A stretch of 64,000 nucleotides of DNA, from contig JAKSZU010000029.1 in NCBI GenBank assembly GCA_026018925.1, positions 15,723,191-15,787,190 on the forward strand, read 5' to 3'. Below, in pieces: positions 31,935 to 43,817 of this stretch. The position numbers were made by a program, and so were the translations under genes. The stretch's first letter is position 1; each line of letters begins with the position of its first letter. Below the pieces are notes generated by a model that had not been told where the DNA came from, did no database searches, and saw only the letters and a list, made by a program, of their open reading frames with translations. Source of the stretch: Tupaia tana (taxonomy: Eukaryota > Chordata > Mammalia > Scandentia > Tupaiidae).

Positions 31935-32755
31935 TTCACATTCATTTGATTCTGATCTGAGAGTTCTCAGATATACAGTAAGTTGTGACTTCTTCAACAA
32001 GGTTTTACTACACTTCCCCACATACAGGGTTTCTCTTCCTTGTGAGTGCTCTAATGTAAAACATTATGATTATGATTATGCTGAAGATTTTTCTACACTA
32101 TTCTCATTTATAGCACTTACTCCTGTGTTCTCTCATATACAGTAAGGACTAACTTATATTACATGGAAAATTATCTATTGGTACATTGACATTCACAGGC
32201 TTTTTCTTTTGTAAATTCTTGGATGTACACTGAGGGCTAACTTATAAATGAAAGACTTTCTATACTCCCTACATACATGAAGATTCTCTCCAGTGTGACT
32301 TTTCAGATGCTTACTAAATATAGTTTCTAAGGGAAAAAAATTCTATATTCTTCACATTCATAAGGTTTCACTTCTATGGGAGTCTTCTGATGTACAATCA
32401 GCCCTGCCTTGTAGTAGTAAAATGCTGCCTACATTGTTTCTTTCCAGTGTGAGTACTCAGATGTACAGTAAAATGTAACTTTTGGGAAAAAGTTGTATTA
32501 CATTTTTCACAATCATAGGATTGCTCTCCTGTGTTGAGTTCTCTGATGTACAGTGAATACAGATTTCCAGGAGAATATTTTCCTACAATGTTCACATTCA
32601 TAGGGCTTCTCCTTGTGTGAATTCTCTGATTCATAGTAAGATGTGACATCTGGGAGAACATTTTCCTACATTGTTCACATTCATAGGGTTTCTCTCATGT
32701 ACACGTTCTACAATGAACAGTGATGCTGTGACTTCTGGGAGAACATTTTCCTACA
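31935..32755 (-). pseudogene. Decayed C-terminal zinc fingers of KRAB-ZNF locus
   Basis: On the minus strand the 84-bp finger periodicity continues beyond the stop at 32756-32758: H-TGEK-type linkers (complement of TCTCCTGTGTTGAGTTCTCT and relatives) and C-x2-C codons recur down to about 31935, but in shifting frames and with stops. One 87-codon open piece (32661-32398) holds SYDCEKCNTTFSQKLHFTVH, a recognisable finger. These look like roughly ten former C2H2 fingers no longer translated with the main array. Confidence 0.8.
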
Positions 32756-34180
32756 TTATTCACATTCACAGGGCTTTTCTCCTCTGTGCGTTCTCCAATG
32801 CCTAGTGAGAACTAACTTGCAGGAGAACCTTTTCCTACATTGTTCACATTCATAGGGCTTCTCTCCTGTGTGAGTTCTCTTATGTACAGTTAGGTACCCC
32901 TTGCTGGAGAATGTTTTCCCACAGTGTTCACAATCATAGAGTTTTTCTCCTGTGTGAGTCCTGTGATGCACAATGAGATATGACTTCCGGGAGAACATTT
33001 TCCTACATTGTTCACATTCATAGGGTTTTTCTCCTGTGTGCATTCTCCAATGCTTAGTGAGATCTGACTTGAAGGAGAACCTTTTCCTACATTGTTCACA
33101 TTCATAGGGCTTCTCTCCTGTGTGAGTTCTCTTATGTACAGTTAGGTACCACCTGCTGGAGAATGTTTTCCCACACTGTTCACAATCATAGAGTTTTTCT
33201 CCTGTGTGAGTTCTGTGATGCGCAATGAGATGTGACTTCTGGGAGAACATCTTCCTACAGTGTTTACATTCATAGGGTTTTTCTCCTGTGTGCATTCTCC
33301 AATGTCTAGTGAGAACTGACTTGCGGGAGAACCTTTTCCTACATTGATCACATTCATAGGGCTTCTCTCCTGTATGAGTTCTCTTATGTACAGTTAGCTC
33401 CCACTTGCTGTACACTGTTTTCCCACATTGTTCGCATTCATAGGGTTTTTTTCCTGTGTGTGTTCTCCGATGCCTAGCGAAATCTGTCTTGCAGGAGAAC
33501 CTTTTCCTACATTGTTCACATTCATATGGCTTCTCTCCTGTGTGAGTTCTCTTATGTACAGTTAGGTACTCCTTGCTGGAGAATGTTTTCCCACATTGTT
33601 CGCATTCATCGGGTTTTTCTCCTGTGTGAATTCTCTGATGCTTAGTGAGATGTGACTTCTGAGAGCACATTTTCTGACATTGTTCACATTCATAAGGCTT
33701 CTCTCTTGTGTGAGTTCTCTTATGTACAGTTAGGTACCCCTTGCTGGAGAACCTTTTCCCACATTGTTCACATTCATAGGGTTTTTCTCTTCTGTGCATT
33801 CTCCAATGCCTAGTGAGAATTGACTTGCAGGAGAACATTTTCCTACATTGTTCACATTTATAGGTTTTCTTTCTTGTATGAATTTTCCAATGTCTACTAA
33901 AGACTGACTTGAAACTGAAAGATTTTCCACATTCCCCACATTCATAGGATTTCTCTCCAGTGTGAGTTGTCTCATGCACAGTGAAGTATGACTTCTTGTA
34001 GAAAATTTTATCACATATTTTATTTTCATAGGATTTCTCTCCTATGTGACTCCTCTGACGTACAGTGAGGTCTAAATTCTGGGAAAATCTTTTCTTACAT
34101 TGTTTACACTCATAGGGCTTCTCTCCTGTATAAGTATTCAGAGAGTCAGAAAGGGCTGTGTTCAGACACAATAAATTCAT
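32756..34180 (-). CDS. C2H2 zinc-finger array, 16 fingers, in a KRAB-ZNF locus
   Basis: 474 codons from ATG 34180 to TAA 32758-32756. The frame holds 16 tandem C2H2 fingers joined by TGEKPYEC-type linkers. Finger 1 lacks one zinc-binding His (R in its place) and finger 2 lacks the first Cys (N in its place); fingers 3-16 keep C2H2. Such arrays bind DNA, and with a KRAB domain they recruit TRIM28 (KAP1) to silence chromatin, often at retrotransposons. The frame ends where a Gln codon (CAA in the other fingers) is TAA, directly after CECE. An in-frame TAG lies six codons upstream of the ATG, and the fingers before it are broken. So this is either a truncated product using an internal start or splice site, or a pseudogene whose central fingers happen to be open. 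No splice link to the KRAB exons can be shown from sequence alone. Confidence 0.6.
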   Translation of the reverse strand: MNLLCLNTALSDSLNTYTGEKPYECKQCKKRFSQNLDLTVRQRSHIGEKSYENKICDKIFYKKSYFTVHETTHTGEKSYECGECGKSFSFKSVFSRHWKIHTRKKTYKCEQCRKMFSCKSILTRHWRMHRREKPYECEQCGKRFSSKGYLTVHKRTHTREKPYECEQCQKMCSQKSHLTKHQRIHTGEKPDECEQCGKTFSSKEYLTVHKRTHTGEKPYECEQCRKRFSCKTDFARHRRTHTGKKPYECEQCGKTVYSKWELTVHKRTHTGEKPYECDQCRKRFSRKSVLTRHWRMHTGEKPYECKHCRKMFSQKSHLIAHHRTHTGEKLYDCEQCGKTFSSRWYLTVHKRTHTGEKPYECEQCRKRFSFKSDLTKHWRMHTGEKPYECEQCRKMFSRKSYLIVHHRTHTGEKLYDCEHCGKTFSSKGYLTVHKRTHTGEKPYECEQCRKRFSCKLVLTRHWRTHRGEKPCECE

Positions 34181-34560
34181 ATATTGTTCTATCTACAAAT
34201 TTTCTCTCCAGTAAGAGTTGTCTCATGTATAACAACAGTTGAAAGCTTTGGTAATTTATACACATTATAAGGGTTTACTTCTCTGTACTTTCTCTGGTTA
34301 TCATAATTTTTGACCTCTGGAAAAAGGATTTTTGATAATTATATTTATAGGGTATTTCCCTTGTGTTCATTCACTGATGAAAGTGTAGATTTTAATTCTG
34401 CAATAAGGATGCCATTTCCTCTTTATATGAATAGAAACCTTCCACTTTGTGATTAAAATCTATTATAAAAATGATTTCAAAAATACTTTTTCACATTCTC
34501 TACATTTATAGTGTGCATCTCATGTTTGTATCTTCTGCTGAATGAGAAAGTTAGACTTTA
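34181..34560 (-). pseudogene. Decayed N-terminal fingers / spacer of ZNF exon
   Basis: Reverse-complement reading shows finger fragments with stops: a YKCRECEKVF-like piece near 34500, a PYNVYKLPKLSTVVIHETT-like piece near 34240, and a TGEK linker followed by TAG at 34196-34198. These lie where the upstream part of the ZNF exon should be and break the frame between KRAB and the open finger array. Confidence 0.75.
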
Positions 34561-34689
34561 TGTAAAATGCTTGCTTCCACACCTGAATTATATACTGGGC
34601 AATAAGAACTATCTTAACACATGCTTTAGCATATTTATTTTATTTACAAGCAGTCTCCCATATCCATCCTCTTTGGATGGAAAAAGACA

Positions 34690-34940
34690 GGGACCAGCAG
34701 TTAGCATAATGGGTATGTCGCTGGACTCCCATGTAGTTGACCGCAGTTCGAGTCCTGGACCCGGTGGCTTAAACTCACGCCAGGCATGTGTGCATGTGTG
34801 CCCAAGATCCTAAGAGGAGAATGGAAGAGAAGGGATTGAGGCCTGGCCATCTCCTTGGGGGGTGATTTCTTGCTTTCTGTCTCTCTCTGTCTGTCTGGTG
34901 AGCACACACACCCTATGGCAAAAACCTCTCCAAAAAAAAT
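34690..34940 (+). mobile_element. tRNA-derived SINE (type B) in ZNF intron
   Basis: GGGACCAGCAGTTAGCATAA, GACCGCAGTTCGAGTCCTGG, CCAAGATCCTAAGAGGAGAA, CTCCTTGGGGGGTGATTTCT, CCCTATGGCAAAAACC and an A-rich tail. Short duplication AAAAAGACA at 34681-34689 and 34941-34949. Confidence 0.94.
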
Positions 34941-34949
34941 AAAAAGACA

Positions 34950-35580
34950 ACCATTTCCATAAATTATATTTGAGAATTTATTTTACACTGCTCATGTATA
35001 TTTCAAATATTGGTACTGATCTATAATAAAAAATATGGTTCTTGGTCCTTAATGTTACTGTAGCAATTTACATTAATATTTTGAAAGCTAGGTGGATTTA
35101 TTTTGTTCTTTTATGCATCCCTTTCCTTTAATACCTTTAACAATATTCAAAATATCTACCTCCTGTCGTCCTATAATTTTACACTGAAAGATTTCCATGT
35201 GTCATCTTTTTCCCCTGTCCTTTTTCTCTTTCCTTTCTTATAACGGTGGGCATTGTGTACAGTTTCTTTGCTAAAGTGAACAGTTTTCTAGATCATCTAT
35301 TTGCAGAAATCAAAAACAACTCTTGTCACTTAAGAATAAATATTACTTAGGAAGCACTTATAGCCAATAAAAACACATACTAACTACCCTAAACATGTCA
35401 TCATTCCGGATGCTTTAAAAAAAATATACCCCATTTTTTCACACTCTTATCCCAGGAAAACATTTCTACATTTTTCTAACCTGACCAGCAGTAACATTTT
35501 GTTTTCCCCTCTCAATAAAATATAAATTCTTTAAAAGAAAATGCATTATACTGGTCCCTGAAAATTATGCACTGACTAAC
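34950..35580 (-). other. Putative intron between KRAB-B exon and ZNF exon
   Basis: Non-coding AT-rich sequence between the KRAB-B exon donor at 35580 and the finger region. No other feature recognised. Confidence 0.5.
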
Positions 35581-35673
35581 CTGGGAGGCTCAAGCTGGGA
35601 AGTTCTTCTAATGTCCATGGATCTCCTCCTTCCTCCAACTTGATGATAACTGCAGGTTTGGCAATGCTTTGTC
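35581..35673 (-). CDS. KRAB-B box exon
   Basis: 93 bp between an AACAG acceptor (AG at 35675-35674) and a GTTAGT donor (35580-35575). Joined in phase to the KRAB-A exon it reads a B box with KPAVIIKLEEGGDPW, the recognisable K-P-V-I-x-K-L-E-x-G-x-x-P-W pattern, followed by TLEELPSLSLP. The usual KRAB-B exon is 96 bp; this one is 93 and keeps frame and phase 1. The B box strengthens KRAB repression. No lesion seen. Confidence 0.85.
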
Positions 35674-36925
<1,252 letters not shown>

Positions 36926-36937
36926 CAAGTAGTGCCC

Positions 36938-37770
36938 AGACTTTCTGGGCCTCCAGCAGGCGAGAGGCTCTCCAGCAAGCCTCTGACCAGCAAGGGATAC
37001 TGAGGGAGGGTCACTTCTGACCCCCACCCCACTTCCAGACCCCCAGGCCCCAGACTCCACCTTCTAGACTTTCCGGGCCTCCAGCAGGCGAGAGGCTCTC
37101 CTGCAAGCGTCTGGCCAGCAAGGGATACTGAGGGAGGGTCACCTCTGACCCCCACCCCACTTCCAGACCCCCAGGCCCCAGACTCCACCTTCTAGGTAGG
37201 TAGCCAGGATCTCCTTGAGGCGGTTTTTTTTCTTTTTGAACCCCCTGCATTCTCTTGTTAACACCTAGCTCTCCTTCTCCCCCCAGACTTTGCGGGCCTC
37301 CAGCAGGCGAGAGGCTCTCCTGCAAGCGTCTGGCCAGCAAGGGATACTGAGGGAGGGTCACCTCTGACCCCCACCCCACTTCCAGACCCCCAGGCCCCAG
37401 ACTCCACCTTCTAGGTAGGTAGCCAGGATCTCCTTGAGGCGGTTTTTTTTCTTTTTGAACCCCCTGCATTCTCTTGTTAACACCTAGCTCTCCTTCTCCC
37501 CCCAGACTTTGCGGGCCTCCAGCAGGCGAGAGGCTCTCCTGCAAGCCTCTGGCCAGCAAGGGATACGAGGGAGGGTCACCTCTAACCCCCACCCCACTTC
37601 CAGACCCCCCAGGACCCAGACTCCACCTTCTAGGTAGGTAGCCAGGATCTCCTTGAGGCGGTTTTTTTTCTTTTTGAACCCCCTGCATTCTCTTGTTAAC
37701 ACCTAGCTCTCCTTCTCCCCCCAGACCTTCCTGGACTGCCAGCAGGCAATAGCATCTCCTGCAAGCCTCT
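36938..37770 (+). repeat. 219-bp tandem monomers, probable L1 promoter
   Basis: Units start AGACTTTCTGGGCCTCCAGC-like at 36938, 37066, 37285, 37504 and 37723. Three full units are exactly 219 bp. The first is 128 bp (it lacks the segment GGTAGGTAGCCAGGATCTCC to TTCTCCCCCC), and the last decays after about 48 bp. Units are nearly identical, G/C-rich, and contain GGAGGGTCACCTCTGACCCC-like and CTTGAGGCGG blocks. In murine L1s such monomers act as promoters; here function is inferred from position. Confidence 0.93.
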
Positions 37771-38139
37771 GGTGAAAACGCTAACACGCCGCGCGTGACT
37801 TTTTCTTTATTTTTCTGTGTTGTCTTTCCTTTCGTTGCATATTGTCCTCTCCTCCTCATTTTTTACCATGCCAGACAGACTAGATAGGTCTAGAACCATA
37901 AATATGAAATTTCCAAGAAGGTAAGTGTCTCTGGGATCCTCCCTAGTACTGATCCCCTTTGAAAAAGGAGATACCGCTTGTTAGACACTTCTGTAGCGTT
38001 CCCCTTCTGAAAACACATTGGTAAAAACAACAGAAGAGAGACTTCAACAAACAGCTATTCCCATCAAAAAGGAAAGACTCTTACTTCTAGTGGGACATAA
38101 GTTCTCCCAAGAGGTCTTTAAAAGGGAAGTAATCTTCCA

Positions 38140-39099
38140 ATGGCTAAAAGTAGAAAAAGAGCCTCAGGTCTGAATAACCAAGGAAATATGTCTCCAACAA
38201 AGGAAAATGCCCCTCCATGTCTCGTAAATATGGAGGATGTTACCAAAATGACAGACACAGAATTTCAAACATTCATGGTGACGAAATTCTGTGAATTGGA
38301 AAAAAAAAGAGACAACGAACTACAGGAAATTAGGAAGTCCTTCCAGGATATGAAAGAAGAAATGGATACTCTGAGAAAGAATCAGGTGGAACTATTAGAG
38401 ATAAAGTCTATAATACAAGAAATCAAAAACTCTCTGGAAAGTATTAAGAGCCGATTAGACCATGCTGAAGATCGAATCTCTGATGTAGAAGATAAAACCT
38501 CTGATCTAGAAAAAAACTACAAAAAGATTGAGAAAATAACTAAAAAACATGAGGATAATATACGAGAAATACTAGACTCTATTAGACGCCCAAACATCAG
38601 AATAATCGGCATCCCAGAAGGTGAAGAAACTAATAGCGGAATGGAAAATCTATTCCATGAGATCTTGGAAGAAAATTTCCCAAGCCTAGAGAGGCACCGA
38701 ACCATCCGGACCCAAGAAATACAAAGGACCCCAAATAGAATCAACCCCAGAAGATCTTCCCCAAGGCACATCTTAGCCAGGCTGTCTAACGTCACAGAAA
38801 AAGACATGATACTAAAACTGGCAAGAGAGAAACGAGAAGTAACTTACAAAGGCCATCCCATAAGACTAACACCAGACCTCTCATCAGAAATAATGCAAGC
38901 AAGAAAAGAATGGGAAGACATACTGAAAGTGTTAAGAGAGAAACAATTTCAGCCAAGACTATTATACCCTGCAAGATTATCCTTCATTTGGGAAAAAAAG
39001 ATTAAAATCTTCTCAGACAAACAAACCCTGAAAGAATTTGCCAACACCAGACCAGCTCTTCAAGAAATCCTGAAGAAAGTACTGTTCCAGGAAAACTAA
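38140..39099 (+). CDS. L1 ORF1 protein, intact
   Basis: 319 codons with ATG at 38140 and TAA at the end, no lesion. The family is the L1 ORF1p RNA-binding nucleic-acid chaperone, which trimerises and packages L1 RNA into a cytoplasmic RNP. Domain order: a variable basic N terminus (about residues 1-45), a heptad-rich coiled coil (about 50-150, e.g. NELQEIRKSFQDMKEEMDTL and SRLDHAEDRISDVEDK), an RRM-like domain starting at RRPNIRIIGIPEGEE (about 150-165), and a C-terminal domain with REKREVTYKGHPIRLTPDLS and RLSFIWEKK (about 245-290). The length is close to that of human ORF1p (338). It is followed after 44 bp by ORF2, the usual bicistronic L1 layout. Being open, it may still be translated. 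Confidence 0.93.
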   Translation: MAKSRKRASGLNNQGNMSPTKENAPPCLVNMEDVTKMTDTEFQTFMVTKFCELEKKRDNELQEIRKSFQDMKEEMDTLRKNQVELLEIKSIIQEIKNSLESIKSRLDHAEDRISDVEDKTSDLEKNYKKIEKITKKHEDNIREILDSIRRPNIRIIGIPEGEETNSGMENLFHEILEENFPSLERHRTIRTQEIQRTPNRINPRRSSPRHILARLSNVTEKDMILKLAREKREVTYKGHPIRLTPDLSSEIMQARKEWEDILKVLREKQFQPRLLYPARLSFIWEKKIKIFSDKQTLKEFANTRPALQEILKKVLFQEN

Positions 39100-39143
39100 A
39101 GACGCAACAGCCAGAAACAAAGAAATAACAGGCAACTAAGACA

Positions 39144-42100
39144 ATGGCTAACTTAAATGTCGGTACAGATCCTGTAACATCGATAATAACATTGAATGTT
39201 AATGGGTTAAATTCTCCAATCAAGAGACACAGACTGGCTGAATGGATAAAAAAACAGAAACCCTCTATCTGTTGCCTACAAGAAACCCACCTCATGGAAA
39301 AAGACATACATAGACTGAAAGTGAAGGGTTGGAAAAAGGTTTTCCATGCAGTTGGGAGCCAAAAAAGAGCTGGAGTTGCGATACTAATTTCTGACAAAAT
39401 AGGCTTTAAAACAAAAAGTGTCCGAAGAGACAAAGTAGGGCACTATATCATAGTAAAAGGCTCTATAGATCGAGAAGATATAACGCTTATTAATATCTAT
39501 GCTCCTAACACAGGAGCACCCAAATATGTGAAGGAAAGATTGTTAGATCTGAAAGGGGAGATAGACTGCAACACACTAATTGTTGGAGATCTCAACACCG
39601 CATTATCCCCTCTGGACAGATCATCCAGGCAAAAAATAGGTAGAGAGATCAAGGATCTAAATGATACCATAAATCAATTGGACTTAACAGACATCTATAG
39701 AACTTTCCACCCAAAAACCACAAGATATAGTTTTTTCTCACCCCGACATGGAACTTTCTCGAAGATTGACCACATCATAGGACACAAAGCAAGCCTCTGC
39801 AGATTCAGAGGCATAGAAACTATTTCCAGCATCTTCTCTGACCATGATGGAATTAAACTCAAGTTTAATTTCAAGAGAAATCCTCAAAAATACCTAAAAA
39901 CATGGAAACTAAATAACCTACTCCTGAATGACTCCACTATTATCGAAGAAATAAAGTCCGAAATCAAAAGATTCATGGAAGCCAATGACAATGAAGATAC
40001 AAGTTTCCATAATCTTTGGGACACTGCCAAAGCAGTCATAAGAGGGAAGTTCATAGCAATTACTGCACATAAGAGGAAGACAGAGAAAAGGCTAATGGAC
40101 AACCTAACATCTAGCCTTAGAGAATTGGAAAAGCAACAGAAAAAAATCCAAAAAATTACAGGAGAAAGGAAATAATAAAGATCCGAGCAGAAATAAATGA
40201 AATAGAAAATAAACATACTATACATAAAGTAAGTGAAAGCAAAATCTGGTTCTTTGAAAGGATAAACAAAATTGATACCCCACTAGCGAGACTTATTAAG
40301 AAGAAGAGAGAAAGGAACCAGGTGAATCAAATCTGCAATGAGGCTGGTAACATAACAACAGACATAGTAGAAATTCAAAACATCATTAGAGGATACTTTG
40401 AACATCTATACGCTAAGAAACAAGATAATCTGGATGAGATGGACAAATTCCTGGACAAATATAATCTACCAAGAATGAGCCAGGAAGAAATAGAAAGTCT
40501 GAATAGGCCCATAACAAGCCAGGAGATTGAATCAGTAATAAGTAACCTCCCAACAAAGAAAAGCCCTGGCCCCGATGGATTCACCTCTGAATTCTACAAA
40601 ACTTTCAAAGAAGAGTTAACTCCCATTCTGCTCAAATTATTTCTAAAGATCCAAAAGGGTGAATCTCTCCCTAATTCATTCTATGAAGCCTCTGTCACCC
40701 TCATCCTCAAAACAGATAAGGACAGGACAAGGAAGGAAAACTATAGACCAATATCTCTGATGAACATAGACTCAAAGATTCTCAACAAGATACTAGCAAA
40801 TTGTATTCAACAACTTATACAGAAGATCATACACCATGATCAGGTAGGCTTTATTCCAGGAATGCAAGGTTGGTTCAACATACGCAAAACCATAAATGTA
40901 ATACACCATATTAATAGGAAGAAAGACAAAAACCATATGGTCATATCGATTGACGCAGAAAAAGCATTTGATAAGATACAACATCCCTTCATGATCAAGA
41001 CTCTTAGCAAAATCGGCATAGAAGGGCCATTTCTCAATACTATAAAAGCCATCTATGAAAAACCCATAGCGAACATCATCCTGAATGGAGAAAAGCTGAA
41101 AGCTTTCCCACTAAACACAGGAACAAGACAAGGATGCCCACTTTCTCCTCTCCTTTTCAATATAGTACTGGAAGTCCTCGCCAACGCAATCAGAAAAGAG
41201 GAAAAAATAAAGGGCATTCGAATAGGAAAAGAAGAGGTGAAACTCTATTTGCAGATGACATGATTGTATACATCGAAGACCCAATGGTCTCCATGGAAAA
41301 ACTACTGGAAGTAATACATGAATTCAGTAAAGTTGCAGGATATAAAATCAATATACAGAAATCGATAGCATTTCTATATACGAATAACAGGCAGACTGAG
41401 ATAGAACTGAAAAAACTTATTCCGTTTATCATAGCCACTAAAAGTATAAGATATTTAGGAATAAATCTAACCAAAGAAGTTAAAGACCTCCACAAGGAAA
41501 ACTACGAGAAGGTAAAAAAAGAAATTGAAAATGACACAAAAAAATGGAAGGACATCCCATGTTCAAGGATTGGAAGAGTTAATATAATCAAAATGGCAAT
41601 TCTACCCAAATTAATCTACCTATTTAATGCAATGCCAATCAAAGTACCAGACACATTCTTCACAGATCTAGAAAAGACAATCTTAAAATTTGTCTGGAAT
41701 CATAAAAGACCCCGTATTGCCAAAGCAATTCTACACAAGAAGAATGGAGTGGGTGGCATCTCAATCCCCGATCCAAAAATATATTACAAAGTTGTGGTAA
41801 TAAAGACAGCATGGTATTGGCACAGAAACAGACATGTGGACCAATGGAACAGAATAGAGTCCCCAGAAATAAGTGCCCAAACATACAGTCAACTGATCTT
41901 TGACAAGGGGTACCAGTCAATCCAGTGGGAAAATGAAAGCCTCTTCAGCAAGTGGTGCTGGAGAAACTGGACTTCCACTTGCAGAAAGATGAATCTGAAC
42001 CCCTACCTCTCTCCTTTGACAAGAATCAAGTCAAGGTGGATCAAGGATCTAAATCTAAGACCTCAAACTATAAAGCTGCTCCTGGAGAATGCTGGGGAAA

Positions 42101-42996
42101 CTCTGGGAGACATTGGTGTAGGGAAAGACTTCCTAAAGAAGACCCTCAAAGCAGAGTCCATCGTCCACAAAATAGACAAGTGGGATTACATCAGACTAAG
42201 AAGTTTCTGCATGGCCAAAGACACAGTAGTTAGTGTGAATCGACAGCCCTCAGAATGGGAAAATATTTTTGTAAATGTTGCATCAGATAAGGGACTGATA
42301 ACCAGAATACACAAGGAACTAAAAAAGGTGTTTGGAAAAAAGATGATCAACCCTATTAAAAGATGGGAGAAGGAGATGAAGAAAACACTCTCTAAAGATG
42401 ACATACGAATGGCCAAAAGGCATATGAAAAAATGTTCAACCTCCCTCATCGTAAGGGAAATGCAGATAAAAACAACAATGAGGTACCACCTAACCCCAGT
42501 GAGATTGTCTAATATTAAAAAAACAAAAAGTGATAAGTGTTGGCGGGGGTGTGGTGAAAGGGGAACTCTTTTACACTGCTGGTGGGAATGTAGATTGGTC
42601 CAACCACTGTGGAGAATAATTTGGAGATTCCTCAAAAATCTACAGATAGATCTGCCATATGATCCAGAGATCCCACTCCTCGGTATCTACCCAAAGGACA
42701 GAAGAATCCTTCATTGGAAAAGTGCTTGCACATCGATGTTTATTGTGGCACTATTCACAATTGCTAAGTCATGGAACCAACCCAGATGCCCCCGTATGGA
42801 GGAATGGATTGAAAAACTGTGGCACATATACTCTATGGAATACTACTCAGCCATAAAAACCAACAGAGCCCTGGCTTTTGACAGAAAGTGGAAGAATATG
42901 GAAGATGTACTGCTGAGTGAGGCAAACCAGGCTATGAAGGAGAGACACTGTATGTCCCCACTTAACATATACCGTTTGTCTGCATTCTATGTCTGA
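39144..42996 (+). pseudogene. L1 ORF2 (endonuclease-RT), two frameshifts
   Basis: ORF2p nicks target DNA and reverse-transcribes L1 RNA. Frame 1 (39144-40175, 343 codons) holds a complete-looking APE-type endonuclease: [22 protein letters not shown] and SDHDGIKL carry the expected catalytic N, E, D and H. A one-base shortage in the A run at 40152-40158 shifts the frame. Frame 2 (readable at 40322-41263) carries the RT core: [53 protein letters not shown] 4-nt deletion at about 41246/41247 shifts it again just before the catalytic FADD codons. Frame 3 (FADD at 41247-41258, open to 42996) holds the rest of RT and the C-terminal Cys-rich segment ([18 protein letters not shown]). The RT-destroying deletion is shared with copy a at 5334; the A-run lesion is not. 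Confidence 0.93.
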
Positions 42997-43259
42997 AACT
43001 GATTGACTAACAGTTGAACAAACACAAGAGATGGGTGTGAATGTCAGATGAGGTGTATGTGGAGGAGTGGGGCCCAACGAAAGACATTTGGAGAAGGGAT
43101 ACAGAGGTAGAGCATTGACGGGATGGGGAGGTGTGGTGTTATCTGTTGAAGATATTTCGATCAACGGGTCTGGGGAGAAATGTTCACATATTGAAATGGT
43201 CTCATTGTAAGCCAAACAATATGATTGAAAGTATATACAAAAATAAATAAATTAATAAA

Positions 43260-43610
43260 AAAAAAAACAAGTTGTGACGTGACCACCTATATCAGACCAT
43301 TGAGAAATAAGAATATTGAGTAGGAAACGCATTCAAAAAAAGGGGGGGAGAAACAATTGGTACTTTATTTTGTCACTGAATTAAAACAGAAATTTAACTG
43401 AATGTTTCTGTACAAGCAGGCATATACATATGGGAACTAAAAATTAAAATTGGGAAAAAAAAAAAACTGAGCAGTCTACAGATGAATCTTGTGTACATCA
43501 CCTTTGAAGTTTCAGTAGCCAATTATTTAGGAAGCAGCAGAAATTCAGGTGATAGCTGAAGCTATTCTAATCAATGAAACTGGACCTGGGGTAAACTTGT
43601 AGGTTTAAGA
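43260..43610. other. No gene or repeat recognised
   Basis: Target region downstream of the full-length L1: A-rich with a short G run (43341-43349). Nothing supported. Confidence 0.45.
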
Positions 43611-43611
43611 G

Positions 43612-43748
43612 AATTCAAGATTGGAAAAAAAGTACAAAATCTCAACTGGACTGGTGAGAAATGTATTCCTGTTGGAACATTCACTTTACAAGCTAAGTGA
43701 CATATGTGATTCAATGTATAAAAGAAATTAAAATTAAATTAAACATAA
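43612..43748 (+). mobile_element. L1 3' tail
   Basis: CTCAACTGGACTGGTGAGAA, GGAACATTCACTTTACAAGC and TGTGATTCAATGTATAAAAG end in an A-rich run. A 5'-truncated L1 tail, diverged. Confidence 0.75.
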
Positions 43749-43817
43749 AAATAATATTTACTGATAGGGAAAGAGAAACAGACCATTTAAAACAAGAAAA
43801 AATTTATTAAATAATTT

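Larger units (their letters stand above)
36929..43255 (+). mobile_element. Full-length L1 with monomeric 5' UTR (copy h)
   Basis: About 6.3 kb: tandem 5' monomers (36938-37770), non-repeated leader to 38139, ORF1 (38140-39099), a 44-bp spacer, ORF2 (39144-42996, two frameshifts), 3' UTR with purine-rich stretch and A-rich end near 43255. It is the most intact transposon in the window and lies head-on to the KRAB-ZNF locus. A convincing target-site duplication was not found; AAAACCAAG before and AAAAACAAG after the element are only weakly similar. Confidence 0.95.

Noticed and set aside
37011-37859. 282-codon open frame on the minus strand across the L1 5' UTR
   Set aside because: The monomer length 219 is divisible by 3, so an open antisense frame simply repeats a 73-residue block. 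Composition is Gly/Pro/Leu-rich with no domain.
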